A program made the position numbers and the translations under genes. Of a stretch of DNA of 64,000 nt, positions 1 through 10,299 are shown in pieces; within the stretch, counting starts at the first letter, position 1; every line of letters begins with the position of its first letter. Origin of the DNA: Erinaceus europaeus (Eukaryota > Chordata > Mammalia > Eulipotyphla > Erinaceidae). The notes beneath the pieces were generated by a model that had not been told where the DNA came from, made no database searches, and was given only the letters and a program-made list of their open reading frames with translations. The DNA lies in assembly GCF_950295315.1 (NCBI RefSeq), contig NC_080162.1:75461843-75525842 (forward strand), read 5' to 3'.

Positions 1-240
1 TGGTTGGTGGTAGATCTCTATTCTAAACAGTTGACTTAGTTTGGATACTATATTTTAGTTTAAAAAATTCAAATGTGTAGTATGGAGTGTTTACCAGAAT
101 CATATATCTGTGAAATTGAATATTTGAGAGGCTTCTATAAAGTATGACTTATGATTTTTCAACAGAAAAATGTAAACGTAGTCTTTGAAAGCTAGTTCTA
201 TTGATTCTTGATCTTTGTTTTGTTTTGTTTTTCTTTTTAA

Positions 241-356
241 CCAAAGCACTGCTCAGCTCTGGTTTATGAGGATGGAGGGGGTGTTGAACCTGGGACTTCA
301 AAATCTCAGGCATGAGAATCTCTTAGCATAACCATTATGCGTCTACCCCCGCCCTG
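241..356 (-). mobile_element. SINE-C copy
   Basis: Antisense: agcactgctcagctctggtt, ttgaacctgggacttcaaaa, gcataaccattatgcgtcta. Confidence 0.88.
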
Positions 357-419
357 GTATTCTCTCTCCTAGTGCTTCTCCCTTAAAAAAAAAAAAAAAA
401 AAAGAAAAGATAAAGAAAT

Positions 420-562
420 TAAAGATTTTATTTGTAAATGAGAAAGATAGGAGGAGAGAGGAGGAAAAAGAACCAGATATCACTGTGTGCTGCCAGGAAT
501 TGAACTTGGGACCCCATGCTTGAGAATCTAGTGCCTTAGCCACTGCACCACCTCCCAGACCA
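420..562 (-). mobile_element. SINE-B copy
   Basis: Antisense: agattttatttgtaaatgag, gaattgaacttgggacccca, cactgcaccacctcccagac. Confidence 0.88.
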
Positions 563-709
563 CCCTGAATTTTTTTAGATTTGTTTCTGTGATTATTGTA
601 TTAGAAAAGTCATGTATTTTTCTTTCTGTGGTTTTTATGCAAAAATGTGTCATGATTCTTCTGACAACCCAATACATAGTTTAGGGTAGGTTTTTCCACC
701 CTGTGTGCT

Positions 710-1404
710 AGGTTATTTATTTATTTATTTATTTATTTTGCCTCCAGGGTTATTGCTGGGGCTCAGTGCCTGTACCACAAATCCACTGTTCCTGGAGGCT
801 ATTTTTCCCCTTTTGTTGCCCTTGTTGTTTTATTGTTGTTGTAGTTATCATTATTATTATTATTATTATTATTATTTTGCCTCCAAGGTTATTGCTGAGG
901 CTTGGTACCTATACTACAAATTCAGTGCTCCTGGAGGCCATTTTTCACCTTTTTGTTGCCCTTGTTGTTTATCGTTGTTGTTGTTGGATAGGTCAGAGAA
1001 ATCGAGAAAGAAGGGGAAGACAGAGAGAAGACACCTGCAGACCTGCTTCACCACTTGTGAAGCAACCCCCCACCCCCGCAGGTGGGGAGCTGGCGTGGGG
1101 GGAGTGCTCAAACTGGGATCCCAATGCTGGTCCACGGGCACTTAACCCTAACCCGCTGCGCTGCTGCCCAGCCCCCTGTTGTCATGGTTATTGTTATTGA
1201 TGTTGTTGTTGGATAGGACAGAAATGGAGAGAGGAAGGAAAGACAAAGAAAGGGAGAGAAAGACACCTGCAGACCTGCTTCATCACCTGTGAAGTGACCC
1301 CCCCACACACAGGTCAGGAGCTGGGGACTCGAACTGGGATCCTTAAGTCGGTCCTTGTGCTTTGCACCATGTGTGCTTAACCCACTGTGTTATTGCCTGT
1401 CCCC
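710..1404 (-). mobile_element. SINE-A long variant, interrupted by another SINE-A
   Basis: The outer antisense copy starts with ttatttatttattttgcctc and the 3' module, breaks at about 880 and resumes at about 1178 (gttgtcatggttattgttat) to a head ending near gtgttattgcctgtcccc. The inner copy (881-1177) has its own module and a head ending cgctgcgctgctgcccag. Confidence 0.85.
881..1177 (-). mobile_element. Nested SINE-A, long variant
   Basis: Complete antisense copy inside the previous element: ttgcctccaaggttattgct to ctaacccgctgcgctgctgc. Confidence 0.85.
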
Positions 1405-1424
1405 CTATTTTATTTATTTTTAGT

Positions 1425-1600
1425 GGGAGCCTAAAGATAGCTCACCTGGTAAGACTTTTTTTTTCACCATATACATGATCCAGGCTGGCACCACATGAGA
1501 GCACCACAGCCCTGGGGAGAGCTCCTGGGCTGGTGCCTTCCTTTTTCTCTGTCTCTGTCTGAAGTAAAATAACTATCCTGGGAGTGGTAAAATCATTCAT
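1425..1600 (+). mobile_element. SINE-E copy, old
   Basis: A degenerate tRNA-like head (aaagatagctcacctggtaa) is followed by cacagccctggggagagctc and CT-rich sequence. Only the outline is recognisable. Confidence 0.4.
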
Positions 1601-1728
1601 GTGGTACCCAATTTTTTTTTTTTTTTTTTACTGGTAGGTGGATGTTTATTCATATGTTGTCTTTTTTTTTTTTTTTTTTTTTAAAGTCAGAAGTAGGACA
1701 AGTACTGGACTTAAGAAACAAAGGAAAG

Positions 1729-1915
1729 GGGCTGGGGAGACAGCATAATGGTTATGCAAAAGACTCATGCCTGAGGCTCCAAAATCCCAGGTTCAGTCCC
1801 CAGCCCCACCATAAACCAGAGCTGAGCAGTGCTCTCGTAGCTTTCTGTGTGTATCTTTCTCTCTGTGTCTCTTTCATTACAAATAAGTAAATAAAATATT
1901 TTTTTTAAAAAAGAA
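1729..1915 (+). mobile_element. SINE-C copy
   Basis: Head ggggctggggagacagcata with atggttatgc, B box caggttcagtcccc, CTTTCTCTCTGTGTCTC tract and AAATAAAATATTTT tail. Confidence 0.92.
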
Positions 1916-2529
1916 GGTTCTATGATGTGGGAAAGAAAGAAACAAAGGGAAAATACAGGCTGAAACAAATAATCTATGGGCTACTTAACAAATCCAAGGA
2001 TTCAGAAGGGTGGAAGGTGGGAGGGGCTTGCGGGCGGCTTGGAACACATTGCTCTGTCTGTAGTGGAGGAAGATGACAATTTGGTGGTTGGTGAAGTGTG
2101 CTGGTACCTATCTTGGGGACATGGCAGTAGTCTTGTAAATAAACATCTCAGTAAAGTGATTTAGGGAAAAAGTACTATTTTTAATTTTATCTTAGAATCA
2201 TTTAACAATATAAAGCACTCAAAAATACTATATATACAGCTGTGCTTTGTTCTCCCCTATTCCTTTCACATCATGGTCTTCCTCGACTCCCTCTGATGAT
2301 TTTTTGAGAGTTAGGCTCTTAAGACTACTGAGAAATTCCTTGCATCGTGGTTTTGTGGCTTCACTTGTCCTCTGCAGCAGTGGCTAGTGGTGGTTGTTTA
2401 GATTTCCTACTCTCTCCCCCTAATGTAGAACTTTTATAAACTCTGTGCTTTGCAGTCATGCCTTGTCTACTGCAGTGCCTAGTTGAATTTCTAAACCTTT
2501 TGGGAGTCTAGGGTGTGAATCTGCTTGGT

Positions 2530-2831
2530 TCTTTTTTTTTATTATTAATTTTTTTATATATTTTATTTATTTTCCCTTTTGTTGCCCTTGATTTATTGTT
2601 GTAGTTATTATTATTGTTGTTGATGTCGTCATTGTTAGGACAGAGAGAAATGGAGAGAGATAGGGAAGACAGAGAAGGAGAGAGAAAGGTAGACACCTGC
2701 AGATCTGCTTTACCACCTGTGAAGCGACTACCCTGCAGGTGGGGAGCCGAGGACTCGAATCGGGATCCTTACATGGGTCCTTGTGCTTTGCGCCACGTGT
2801 GCTTAACCTGCTGCGCTACCGCCTGACTCCC
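2530..2831 (-). mobile_element. SINE-A copy, short variant
   Basis: Antisense: ttttcccttttgttgccctt, cctgcagatctgctttacca, head complement gcttaacctgctgcgctacc. Confidence 0.93.
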
Positions 2832-3101
2832 TTGCTTGGTTCTTTTTAATATATTTCTCTGCAGCACTTAGATTTCATATTCCTTTGCATTGCTAACATG
2901 TCTCATTTCTTTTTTTCTAATATTGATGACTTCCAAGTTAGTCCCACTCTGGATATTCTTCCCTAAACATTAGAACTGTATACATTTAATTCCTTACTAT
3001 ATGTCTTTTTCTGATACTAATTGCATCTGAAAATTAACATGTACAAAGCTTGATATGATTTTTCAACCTCAACCCTGTTGGTATGCTTCTAAATTCTTCT
3101 T

Positions 3102-3254
3102 TTTTATTTTAAAGAATTTATTAATTTATTAATGAGAAAGATAGAGAGAGAAAGAACCAGATATCACTCTGGTACATGTGCTGCCAGGGATCGAACTAGA
3201 GACCTCATGGTTGAGAATCCAATGGTTTATCCACTGCACCACCTCCTGGACCAC
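3102..3254 (-). mobile_element. SINE-B copy
   Basis: Antisense: attaatgagaaagatagaga, gtgctgccagggatcgaact, ccactgcaccacctcctgga. Confidence 0.9.
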
Positions 3255-3279
3255 TAAATTCTGCTTCTAAGACCCCTTC

Positions 3280-3569
3280 TGTTACATTGCTTGAGGCTGT
3301 GGTCTATTTACATAATCACTGTTTTACTTGGGTCCCGCCCTGCCTTCAGGGTATTGGTTTAATCCCCACTGCTTAGATGGAAGCTTTCTATGTTCTGTTC
3401 AGCTCTTTTTTTTGCTCCGCCCCCTCTCCTAGTCATTTCCTTTCCCTTACCACTTCTGGTGAAGAGATGCATAAAAGGCGATGTATCTGATTAATAAATG
3501 AGATACTGCTTCCCAGCACAGCCATGAGTCCCTGGTCATCTGTCTCCCGCCCGTGAATCTAGACCGGCA
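3280..3569 (+). mobile_element. LTR of an endogenous retrovirus (5' LTR remnant)
   Basis: The 290-bp block starts TG and ends CA (ccggca). It has a TATA-like gcataaaagg at about 3469 and AATAAA at 3493-3498, then about 70 bases of U5-like sequence. Immediately downstream, two bases on, is a primer-binding-site-like sequence. It resembles class II (beta-type) LTRs in size and layout. No coding region of a retrovirus remains; a SINE-A begins within 40 bases. Confidence 0.75.
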
Positions 3570-3571
3570 AA

Positions 3572-3591
3572 TGGCACCTGAACGGGGACTT
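3572..3591 (+). other. Retroviral primer-binding-site-like motif
   Basis: TGGCACCTGAACGGGG begins two bases after the LTR end. It resembles a tRNA-Lys type primer-binding site with a few changes. This marks the upstream element as a 5' LTR joined to leader rather than a solo LTR. Confidence 0.65.
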
Positions 3592-3606
3592 GCACAACTC
3601 TGTCTT

Positions 3607-3922
3607 TTTTCTTTTCTTTTTTTTTTTTTTTGCCTCCAGGGTTATTGCCTGGGCTGGGTACCTGCAACACGAATCCACTGCTCCTGGAGGCTATTTTCCC
3701 TTTTGTTGCCCTTGTTTTATCATTGTCATAGTTATTGTTGTTACTGATGTCGCTGTTGTTAGGTAGGACCGAGAAATGGAGAGAGATGGGTGAAAGAAAG
3801 ATGCAGACCTGCTTCACTGTTCATGAAGTAACCCCCTGCAGGTGGGGAGCTGGGGGCTTGAATTGGGATCTTACACCATTGTGCCATGTGTGCTTAACCT
3901 ACTGCACTACCGCCCAGACCCC
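3607..3922 (-). mobile_element. SINE-A copy, long variant
   Basis: Antisense: poly-T, tgcctccagggttattgcct, cctggaggctattttccctt, and head complement cttaacctactgcactaccg. Confidence 0.93.
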
Positions 3923-3975
3923 CTCAACTGTGTCTTACCCTTGTCTTGTCTACATCAGTTAGTGACAACTCCATC

Positions 3976-4132
3976 TTTTTTTTTTTTTTTTTTTAAGATT
4001 TTATTTATGAGAAAGATAGGAGAAGAGAGAAAGAACCAGACATCACTCTGGCACATGTGCTGCTGGGGATAGAACTCGGGACCTCATGCTTGAGAGTCCA
4101 AAGCTTTATCACTGCACCACCTCCTGGACCAC
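3976..4132 (-). mobile_element. SINE-B copy
   Basis: Antisense: poly-T, aagattttatttatgagaaa, gctggggatagaactcggga, cactgcaccacctcctggac. Confidence 0.92.
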
Positions 4133-4213
4133 GACACCTCCATCTTTTAAGTTGCTTTGGTCAGAAACTGGTGTTGTCTTTGACTCCTTGGTTTTGCCTT
4201 AGTATGACTCTTG

Positions 4214-4340
4214 ACCTAAGAGGTGCCACAGTGGATAATACATTGGACTCTGAAGCGAGAGATGCTGAAATTGATCTCTGACATCACATATGCCAAAATG
4301 ATGCTCATTCTCTACCCCCTTTCATAAACTAAAAAAAAAT
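4214..4340 (+). mobile_element. SINE-B copy, old
   Basis: Sense: taagaggtgccacagtggat, acattggactctgaagcgag, atatgccaaaatgatgctca. Confidence 0.7.
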
Positions 4341-4848
4341 CAGTTGTACAACAACCACCATCCTTGACCACTATTCTTTTTTCATATATTATTGTAGTTT
4401 TGCTAACTGGTCTTATTGCTTCTCTCACATTCTCTTCAGTTTGGGAGCCAGACTGAGCTTTTATAAAAGTGAGTCACGCCCCTGAGATAATTAAAAACAT
4501 GTTAAAGAAATTGAAACTGGTTTTCAAGAGTCAGGTTATGCCAGTTTTGCTCATAATTGTCCAGGGCTCATAATCACCTTTCCCCCTTTCACTCAGGGAA
4601 AAGCCCAGAGTCGTTAGAGTGACTGGCATTACCCTCACTTTTTGTCTCTCTCTATCTTCACTCTTATCCGTTTCCCTTCTTTCTTGGATCATTTTGCCTC
4701 CTCACTGTTTGTTGAACATGCTGTCACTATTCCTCTTGAACATTTACCCTTGTTCAGCCATATAAATGCTTTCTATCCAAATAGCTGTATACGCTGACCT
4801 GTCTACACCCCACATTATTCCCAATAATCCTATTCTTTGGTTTGTATC

Positions 4849-5193
4849 CTTTTTTTTTTTTTTTTCTTTTTCTTTGCCTCCAGGGTTATCGCTGGGGCTC
4901 AGTGCCTGCACTACAAATCCACTGCTCCTGGAGGCCTTTTTTTTTTTTCCTTTTGTTGCCCTTGTTGTTTATCAGTGTTGTTGTTACTATTATTGTTGTC
5001 ATTGTTGTTGGATGGGACAGAGAAATTGAGAGGGGAGGGGGAGACAGAAAGGGAGAGAGACCTGCTTCACCACCTGTGAAGTGACTCCCCTGCAGGTGGG
5101 GAGCCGGGGGCTCGAACTGGGATCCTTATGCTGGTCCTTGCGCTTTGCGCCACGTGCGCTTAACCTACTGCGTTACCACCTCCCCCCCACCCC
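4849..5193 (-). mobile_element. SINE-A copy, long variant
   Basis: Antisense: poly-T, tgcctccagggttatcgctg, tcctggaggc, gttgttggatgggacagaga, head complement gcttaacctactgcgttacc. Confidence 0.93.
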
Positions 5194-5671
5194 CGGTTTG
5201 TATTCTTATTCGTATTCCTCATTGTCTGATATACTATACATGCACTTTTTTTATTGCTGTTTGTTTGCTTTGACACACAAGCTCCGCTGGGGGAGTTTTT
5301 TTTTAATTTTTATTTTAGTATCTCTAACTTTTAGGAAAAAGAAAGTGCCCAATAAATATTTGTATGAGTAAATGAATCATAGTTTAATTTCTTTTAGTTT
5401 GGTAATAGTTACTAATTATTATTATTTTTTTTTTTTACTGCTCAAAGTTCCTTACATTCCTAGAATAAATGTCATGTTGGCATGATTTTCTTTAAATATA
5501 CATTGCTGGATTTAGATTATGAATAATTTATTTGGATTTTTACATTTTGTAATCATAAGTGACATCTCTCTCATCCAGTTTCAAATCTTGTCCTGTTTTC
5601 GTATCAAAACAAGCTACACTGCTTTCCCTCTTGATTCTCTTCATTGCTTTCTCTAGATAGAGATTATTTAT

Positions 5672-5840
5672 GAGATGGTCCAGGAGGCGGCACAGGATAA
5701 GGCATTGAACCCTCAAGTGTGAGGTCCTGAATTCAATCCCTGGCAGCACATATACCAGAGTGATGTCTGGTTCTTTGTCTCTCTCTCTCTCTCTCTTCCT
5801 GTTTTTCTCATAAATAAATAAAATATTTTAAAAAGAGAGA
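5672..5840 (+). mobile_element. SINE-B copy
   Basis: Sense: gatggtccaggaggcggcac, cctgaattcaatccctggca, CT run, AATAAATAAAATA tail. Confidence 0.9.
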
Positions 5841-5849
5841 GATTACTTA

Positions 5850-6110
5850 TGGGGCCAGGTGGTTGCACACCCGGTTAAGTGCAGAGAGTACGAAGCACAA
5901 GGATCCGTGCCCTCAGCTCCTCACCTGCAGGGGGGGATGCTTCACAAGTAGTGAGGCAGGTCTGCAGATGTCTTTCTCTCTCCCCTCTACCTCCCCATCC
6001 CTCTCAAATTCTCTTTGTCATATTCAGTAAACTGGAATAGTCCCCAGGAACAGTGGATTCATAATGCTGGCACTGAGCCCTAGACAACCCTAGAGGCAAA
6101 GAAAAGATTA
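5850..6110 (+). mobile_element. SINE-A copy, long variant, diverged
   Basis: Sense: ggggccaggtggttgcacac head, ggggatgcttcacaagtagt, then the 3' module (ccccaggaacagtggattca to ccctagaggcaaag). Confidence 0.85.
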
Positions 6111-6159
6111 TTTACTTTTAGTAGAGCATTCCTATAGAACCTACTGGATGTCATGTTTG

Positions 6160-6306
6160 TTTATTTTGATAGAGACAGAGAAGGCAGAGATTGTGAAAGA
6201 GACCACAGCACTGAAGCTTCCTCTAGGATGATGGGGGCTGGGCTCCAACCTGGGTAGTCTACATGAGAAAGCAACACACTATCCAAGTGAGCTAATTCGC
6301 CAGCCC
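6160..6306 (-). mobile_element. SINE-D-like copy, old
   Basis: Antisense: ttgatagagacagagaaggc, gaagcttcctctaggatgat, and a head-like end gagctaattcgccagccc. Confidence 0.6.
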
Positions 6307-6439
6307 AGATATTTTGTGCTTTGAGGATATATTAGGTTGTCAGAAAAATCATGGCATATTTTTGTTTTTCAATGCAAAAATGTCTCATGACTTTTTTCAA
6401 CTGCTCAATAGTTTGATTTTTTTAAAGATTAAAAAGATT

Positions 6440-6735
6440 GGGTGGGGCCAAGTTACAGATGCTACCATGACTCTATCCCGACTTCTCTGGGCAGACAACC
6501 TCACCAGTGTGTCCTGGACCCTTGCATCTTCAGATCTCTGTTCCACTAGGGGAGAGATAGAAGCAGGCCTGGGAGTATGGATCTCTTCCCCTGTCTGTCT
6601 TCCCCTCCTCTCTCCATTTCTCTCTGTCCTATCTAACAATGATAACATCAATAACAGTAACTACAACAACAATGAAAAACAACAAGGACAACAAAAGAGA
6701 AAATAAATAAAAATATTTTTTTAAAAAAAGAATTG
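6440..6735 (+). mobile_element. Chimeric element: reversed family X segment plus SINE-A tail
   Basis: Positions 6446-6590 are the reverse complement of a family X segment seen at about 15430-15560 (cagacaacctcaccagtgtg on this strand). They pass directly into a SINE-A body and tail (cttcccctcctctctccatt, tctgtcctatctaacaatga, CAACAAC, AATAAATA, A-rich end) with no tRNA-like head between. Confidence 0.75.
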
Positions 6736-7437
6736 TTCAGAAGTCTGCTTGTTGCTCTGTGTTAATTGTGCATGTATGAGGCACTGGATTCATTCCCCAG
6801 CATCAAATAAAAAAATGAAACAAAGGACCGTTTTTTGCTCAGTGCTGTTTTGTGGTCTGAACAAAACATTATTTGTTCATCCTATATTTGGTGCACATTT
6901 GGGTTCTTGTGTAAAATGCTGCATTGAGTAGTCCTGTACATGTCTCTTGGTGCATATATGCTGTAGTTTTCCTTTTGTGTATATATATTTTGTTGGAAAT
7001 GGGACTGATTAAAAGGTTTTGCACTGATCATCATAACAAGTAGTACAGCTGTTTTTCAAAGTGGTCTTATGTACTCATGCTCCTCCCATACTACATGACA
7101 GTTCCTGTTGCTCTGTGGCCTGTGTATTGGAAGTGTGAAAGAGTGTTTTATGTGTCTTCCTGTTTTCAAATTACACCATAATCTACATAAAGGAAATTCA
7201 GTTCTTGTGATGTATTAGCACATAGCTCTTCATTTTAACAAGTTCTTTGGTTTTCTTCTTAGTTTAGATTAGTTTTGACATTTTATTTGGTATTTCAAGT
7301 GTTATTGAAAGGAATGCCATACCTAACTTGAATACAGTTACTCTAGTACATGTTAGTGTTAATTAATATCCCCTCCTATAAAAGTTCAGGTTATGTACAG
7401 TAAAATTTCCCTTTTGAGCTTATAGTCTTTTCAGTAG
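6736..7437. other. Intronic sequence without assigned features
   Basis: AT-rich unique-looking intron. An old SINE-like scrap may lie at 6770-6830 (gcactggattcattccccag). Nothing else seen. Confidence 0.6.
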
Positions 7438-7576
7438 ATTTATTTATTTATTTTAAATTTTAATTTATGAGAAAGAACCAGACATCACTCTGGCACAGGT
7501 GCTGCCGGGGATCAAACTCAGGACCTCATGCTTGAATGTCCAAAGCTTTACCATAGCGCCACCTCCCAGACCACTT
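7438..7576 (-). mobile_element. SINE-B copy
   Basis: Antisense: aatttatgagaaagaaccag, gccggggatcaaactcagga, agcgccacctcccagaccac. Confidence 0.9.
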
Positions 7577-7591
7577 ATTTTTAAATAGCTT

Positions 7592-7790
7592 GCTTATTCG
7601 TTATTGGATAGAGACCAGGAAATTGAGAGCGATGGAGGAGACAGGGAGAGGAAGAAGGTCACCCATAAACCTGTTTCACTGTTTGTGAAGCTTCTCCCTC
7701 TGCAGGTAGGGAGTGGGGGCTTGACCTTGGATCCTTGCATATTCTAACAGGTCGGGTGTGCTCTACTGAGTGAGCTACCATCCGGGGCCC
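7592..7790 (-). mobile_element. SINE-D copy
   Basis: Antisense: attggatagagaccaggaaa, tgtttcactgtttgtgaagc, gggggcttgaccttggatcc, gagctaccatccggggcc. Confidence 0.82.
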
Positions 7791-7883
7791 TATTTATTTG
7801 TTAACACAGAGAAAGAGGAGAGATGGAACCAGCACATCACTCCAGCACACATGTTGCTGGGGAGCCAGCTGAGGATCTCATGC
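7791..7883 (-). mobile_element. SINE-B fragment cut by L1
   Basis: Antisense SINE-B from tatttatttgttaacacaga to gaggatctcatgc. It is abruptly replaced by poly-T of an L1, so its head is missing or displaced. Confidence 0.7.
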
Positions 7884-8880
7884 TTTTTTTTTTTTTTTTT
7901 AATTTCTTTATTGAGGAATTAATGTTTTACATTCAACAGTAAATACAATAGTTTGTACATGCATAACATTAACCAGTTTTCCATATAATAATACAACCCC
8001 CATTAGGTCCTCTGTCAAATCATTCTTGGATCTGTATTCTCCGCATCCACCCACCCCAGAGTCTTTTACTTTGGTGCAATACACCAGTTCCAATTCAGGT
8101 TCTACTTGTGTTTTCTTTTCTGATCTTGTTTTTCAACTTCTGCCTGAGAGTGAGATCATCCATATTCATCCTTCTGTTTCTGACTTATTTCACTTAACAT
8201 TAATTTTTCAAGGTCCATCCAAGATTGGCTGAAAACGGTGAAGTCACCATTTTTTATAGCTGAGTAGTATATATATATATATATATATACCACAACTTGC
8301 TCAGCCACTCATGTGTTGTTGGACACCTGGGTTGCTTCCAGGTTTTGGCTATTACAAATTGTGCTGCCAAGAACATATGTGTACACAGATCTTTTTGGAT
8401 GGGTGTGTTGGGTTTCTTAGGATATATCCCCAGGAGAGGAATTGCAGGATCACAGGGTAGGTCCATTTCTAGCCTTCTGAGAATTCTCCAGACTGTTCTT
8501 CATGGAGGTTGGGCCAATTTACATTCCCACCAGTAGTGTAGGAGGGTTCCTTTGAGCCCACACCCTCTCCAGCATTTGCTGCTGTTACCTTTTCTGATGT
8601 ATGACATTCTCACAGGAGTGAAGTGGTATCTCATTGTTGTCTTGATTTGCATTTCTCTGACAATCAGAGACTTGGAGCATTTTTTTCATGTGTTTCTTGG
8701 CCTTTGGGATCTCTTCTGTGGTGAATATTCTGTCCAAGTCCACCCTCCATTTTGGGATGGGGTTATTTGTTGTTTTGTTGTTGAGTTTGGCAAGCTCTTT
8801 ATATATGTTGGTTATTAAACTCTTGTCTGATATATGGCATGTAAAGATCTTCTCCCATTCTGTGAGGGGTCTCTTGTTTT
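7884..8880 (-). mobile_element. LINE-1, 5'-truncated, antisense
   Basis: Begins with poly-T (7884-7900) and the L1 3' UTR, then runs into the 3' third of ORF2. The minus strand encodes MDLPCDPAIPLLGIYPKKPN and a WKQPRCPTTHEWLSKL block (about 8300-8466), classic ORF2 C-terminal sequence. An (AT)n expansion interrupts it at 8268-8290. About 1 kb remains and it is not functional. Confidence 0.93.
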
Positions 8881-9061
8881 GGTATATATACACAACGGAA
8901 TACTACTCAGCTGTAAAAATTGTTGACTTCACCGTTTTCAGCCGATCTTGGATGGACCTTGAAAAATTCATGTTAAGTGAAATAAGTGAGAAACAGAAGG
9001 ATGAATATGGTATGATCTCACTCTCAGGCAGAAGTTGAAAAACAAGATCAGAAAAAAAAAA
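8881..9061 (+). mobile_element. LINE-1 3' fragment, sense, inverted relative to neighbour
   Basis: Plus-strand L1 end from tatacacaacggaatactac to aacaagatcagaaaaaaa. It is complementary to 8110-8285 of the adjacent antisense L1. It ends in an A tract but lacks the final part of the 3' UTR present in the other copies. Confidence 0.88.
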
Positions 9062-9074
9062 AAGCCTTTTTTTT

Positions 9075-9198
9075 TTTTTTAACCAGAGCACTGCTTAGTT
9101 CTGCCGTATATTGGTGTGGGGGATTGAACCTGGGACTTTGGAGCCTCAGGCATGAGAGTCTGTTTGCATAACCATTATGCTATCACCCTGTCTTGCTC
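9075..9198 (-). mobile_element. SINE-C copy
   Basis: Antisense: aaccagagcactgcttagtt, gggggattgaacctgggact, gcataaccattatgctatca. Confidence 0.92.
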
Positions 9199-9293
9199 TT
9201 TTCTGCTTGACTCACCCCCCTTTTTTTTCTTTTTCCTGCCATCTTTTTTGGATTGAGTATTTTTTAAATTATGCATTAAAAAAAGATTTATTG

Positions 9294-9527
9294 GGGGCTT
9301 GGGCACACTGGCTTAAGAGCACATAGTATGAAGCGCAAGGATCCTGGCTCAAGCCCTCAGCTCCCCAACTGCAGTGGTTTGCTTCACAAGCAGTGAAGCA
9401 GATCTGGAGATGTCTATCTTTCTCTTCCCCTCTCTGTCTTCCCCTCCTGTCTTGATTTCTCTCTGTCCTGTCCAGCACCACCACCAACAATAATAACAGC
9501 AACACCAGGAATGGGAAAAAGTTGCCC
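9294..9527 (+). mobile_element. SINE-A copy, tail disrupted
   Basis: Sense: tgggggcttgggcacactgg head, ggatcctggctcaagccctc, CT-rich body, and cagcaccaccaccaacaata. Cut at the tail by the next SINE-A. Confidence 0.85.
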
Positions 9528-9530
9528 TTG

Positions 9531-9877
9531 GGTTGGGCAGTAGCACAGCAGGTTAAGCGCAGGTGGTGCAAAGCACAAGGACCGGCGAAAGTATCCCAGT
9601 TCGAGCCTCCGGCTCCCCACCTGCAAGGGAGTTGCTTCACAGTCGGTAAAGCAGATCTGTAGGCATATGTCTTTCTCTCCCCGTCTCTGTCTTCCCTCCT
9701 CTCTCCATTTCTCACTGTCCTATCCAACAATGAATGACATCAGCAACAACAATAATAACCAGAACAAGGCTACAACAACAAGGGCAACAAAAGAGGGGAA
9801 AATGGCCTTCAGGAGCAGTGGATTCATGGTACATGCACTGAGCCCCAGCAGTAACCCTGAAGGTAAAAAAAAAAAAA
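9531..9877 (+). mobile_element. SINE-A copy, long variant
   Basis: Sense: gggttgggcagtagcacagc, cagttcgagcctccggctcc, CT-rich body, CAACAACAAT tail, then the 3' module (ggccttcaggagcagtggat to ccctgaaggta) and A-rich end. Confidence 0.93.
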
Positions 9878-9879
9878 TT

Positions 9880-9998
9880 AAAAAAGATTTATCAACATGA
9901 GAGAGAGGAGAATGCTGATGTATGCAGTGCTGGAGAGCAAACTCAGGACCTCATGCTTCTAAGTCCAACTCTAGTCACTTTGCCAACTCCCAGGCCAC
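9880..9998 (-). mobile_element. SINE-B-like copy, old
   Basis: Antisense: aaaaaagatttatcaacatg, gcaaactcaggacctcatgc, gccaactcccaggccac. Confidence 0.7.
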
Positions 9999-10299
9999 AA
10001 ATTTGAATATTTTTATTCCCATTTATCACCTCTAGTAGCTTAATAACTCTATCTGTAATTATTTTCCAGAGGGTACTTTAGCTGACTATCTTTAAATAGC
10101 ATTATACTGCTTCCCATGAAATGTAAGATTCTTGTGATTATATACTTCCATTTAACCTCTCCTGGTCTTTGAGCTTGCTTTGTGTTTTTTTTTTTACACA
10201 TTTTACTTTTTTTTTTTTAATCATTCCTGGGGCTTCACCTCTCTGAGTCAACATTCTCAGGTAGAAAGAGACAGACTCATGTAATAACTACTTTTTCAG

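Noticed and set aside
1040..1180. tRNA genes (A and B boxes in many places)
   Set aside because: All belong to tRNA-derived SINEs with CT-rich bodies and A-rich tails; no cloverleaf with acceptor stem was found.
705..1200. Open frames rich in Leu/Val/Tyr or Cys in SINE regions (also near 4766, 5081, 9269 and 55607)
   Set aside because: These are translations of SINE-A/SINE-C sequence; repeated in the same form wherever the SINE occurs.
8881..9061. Twin-primed inversion of a single L1
   Set aside because: The inverted part should come from upstream L1 sequence; here both parts are the same 3' region, so a single twin-priming event does not fit.
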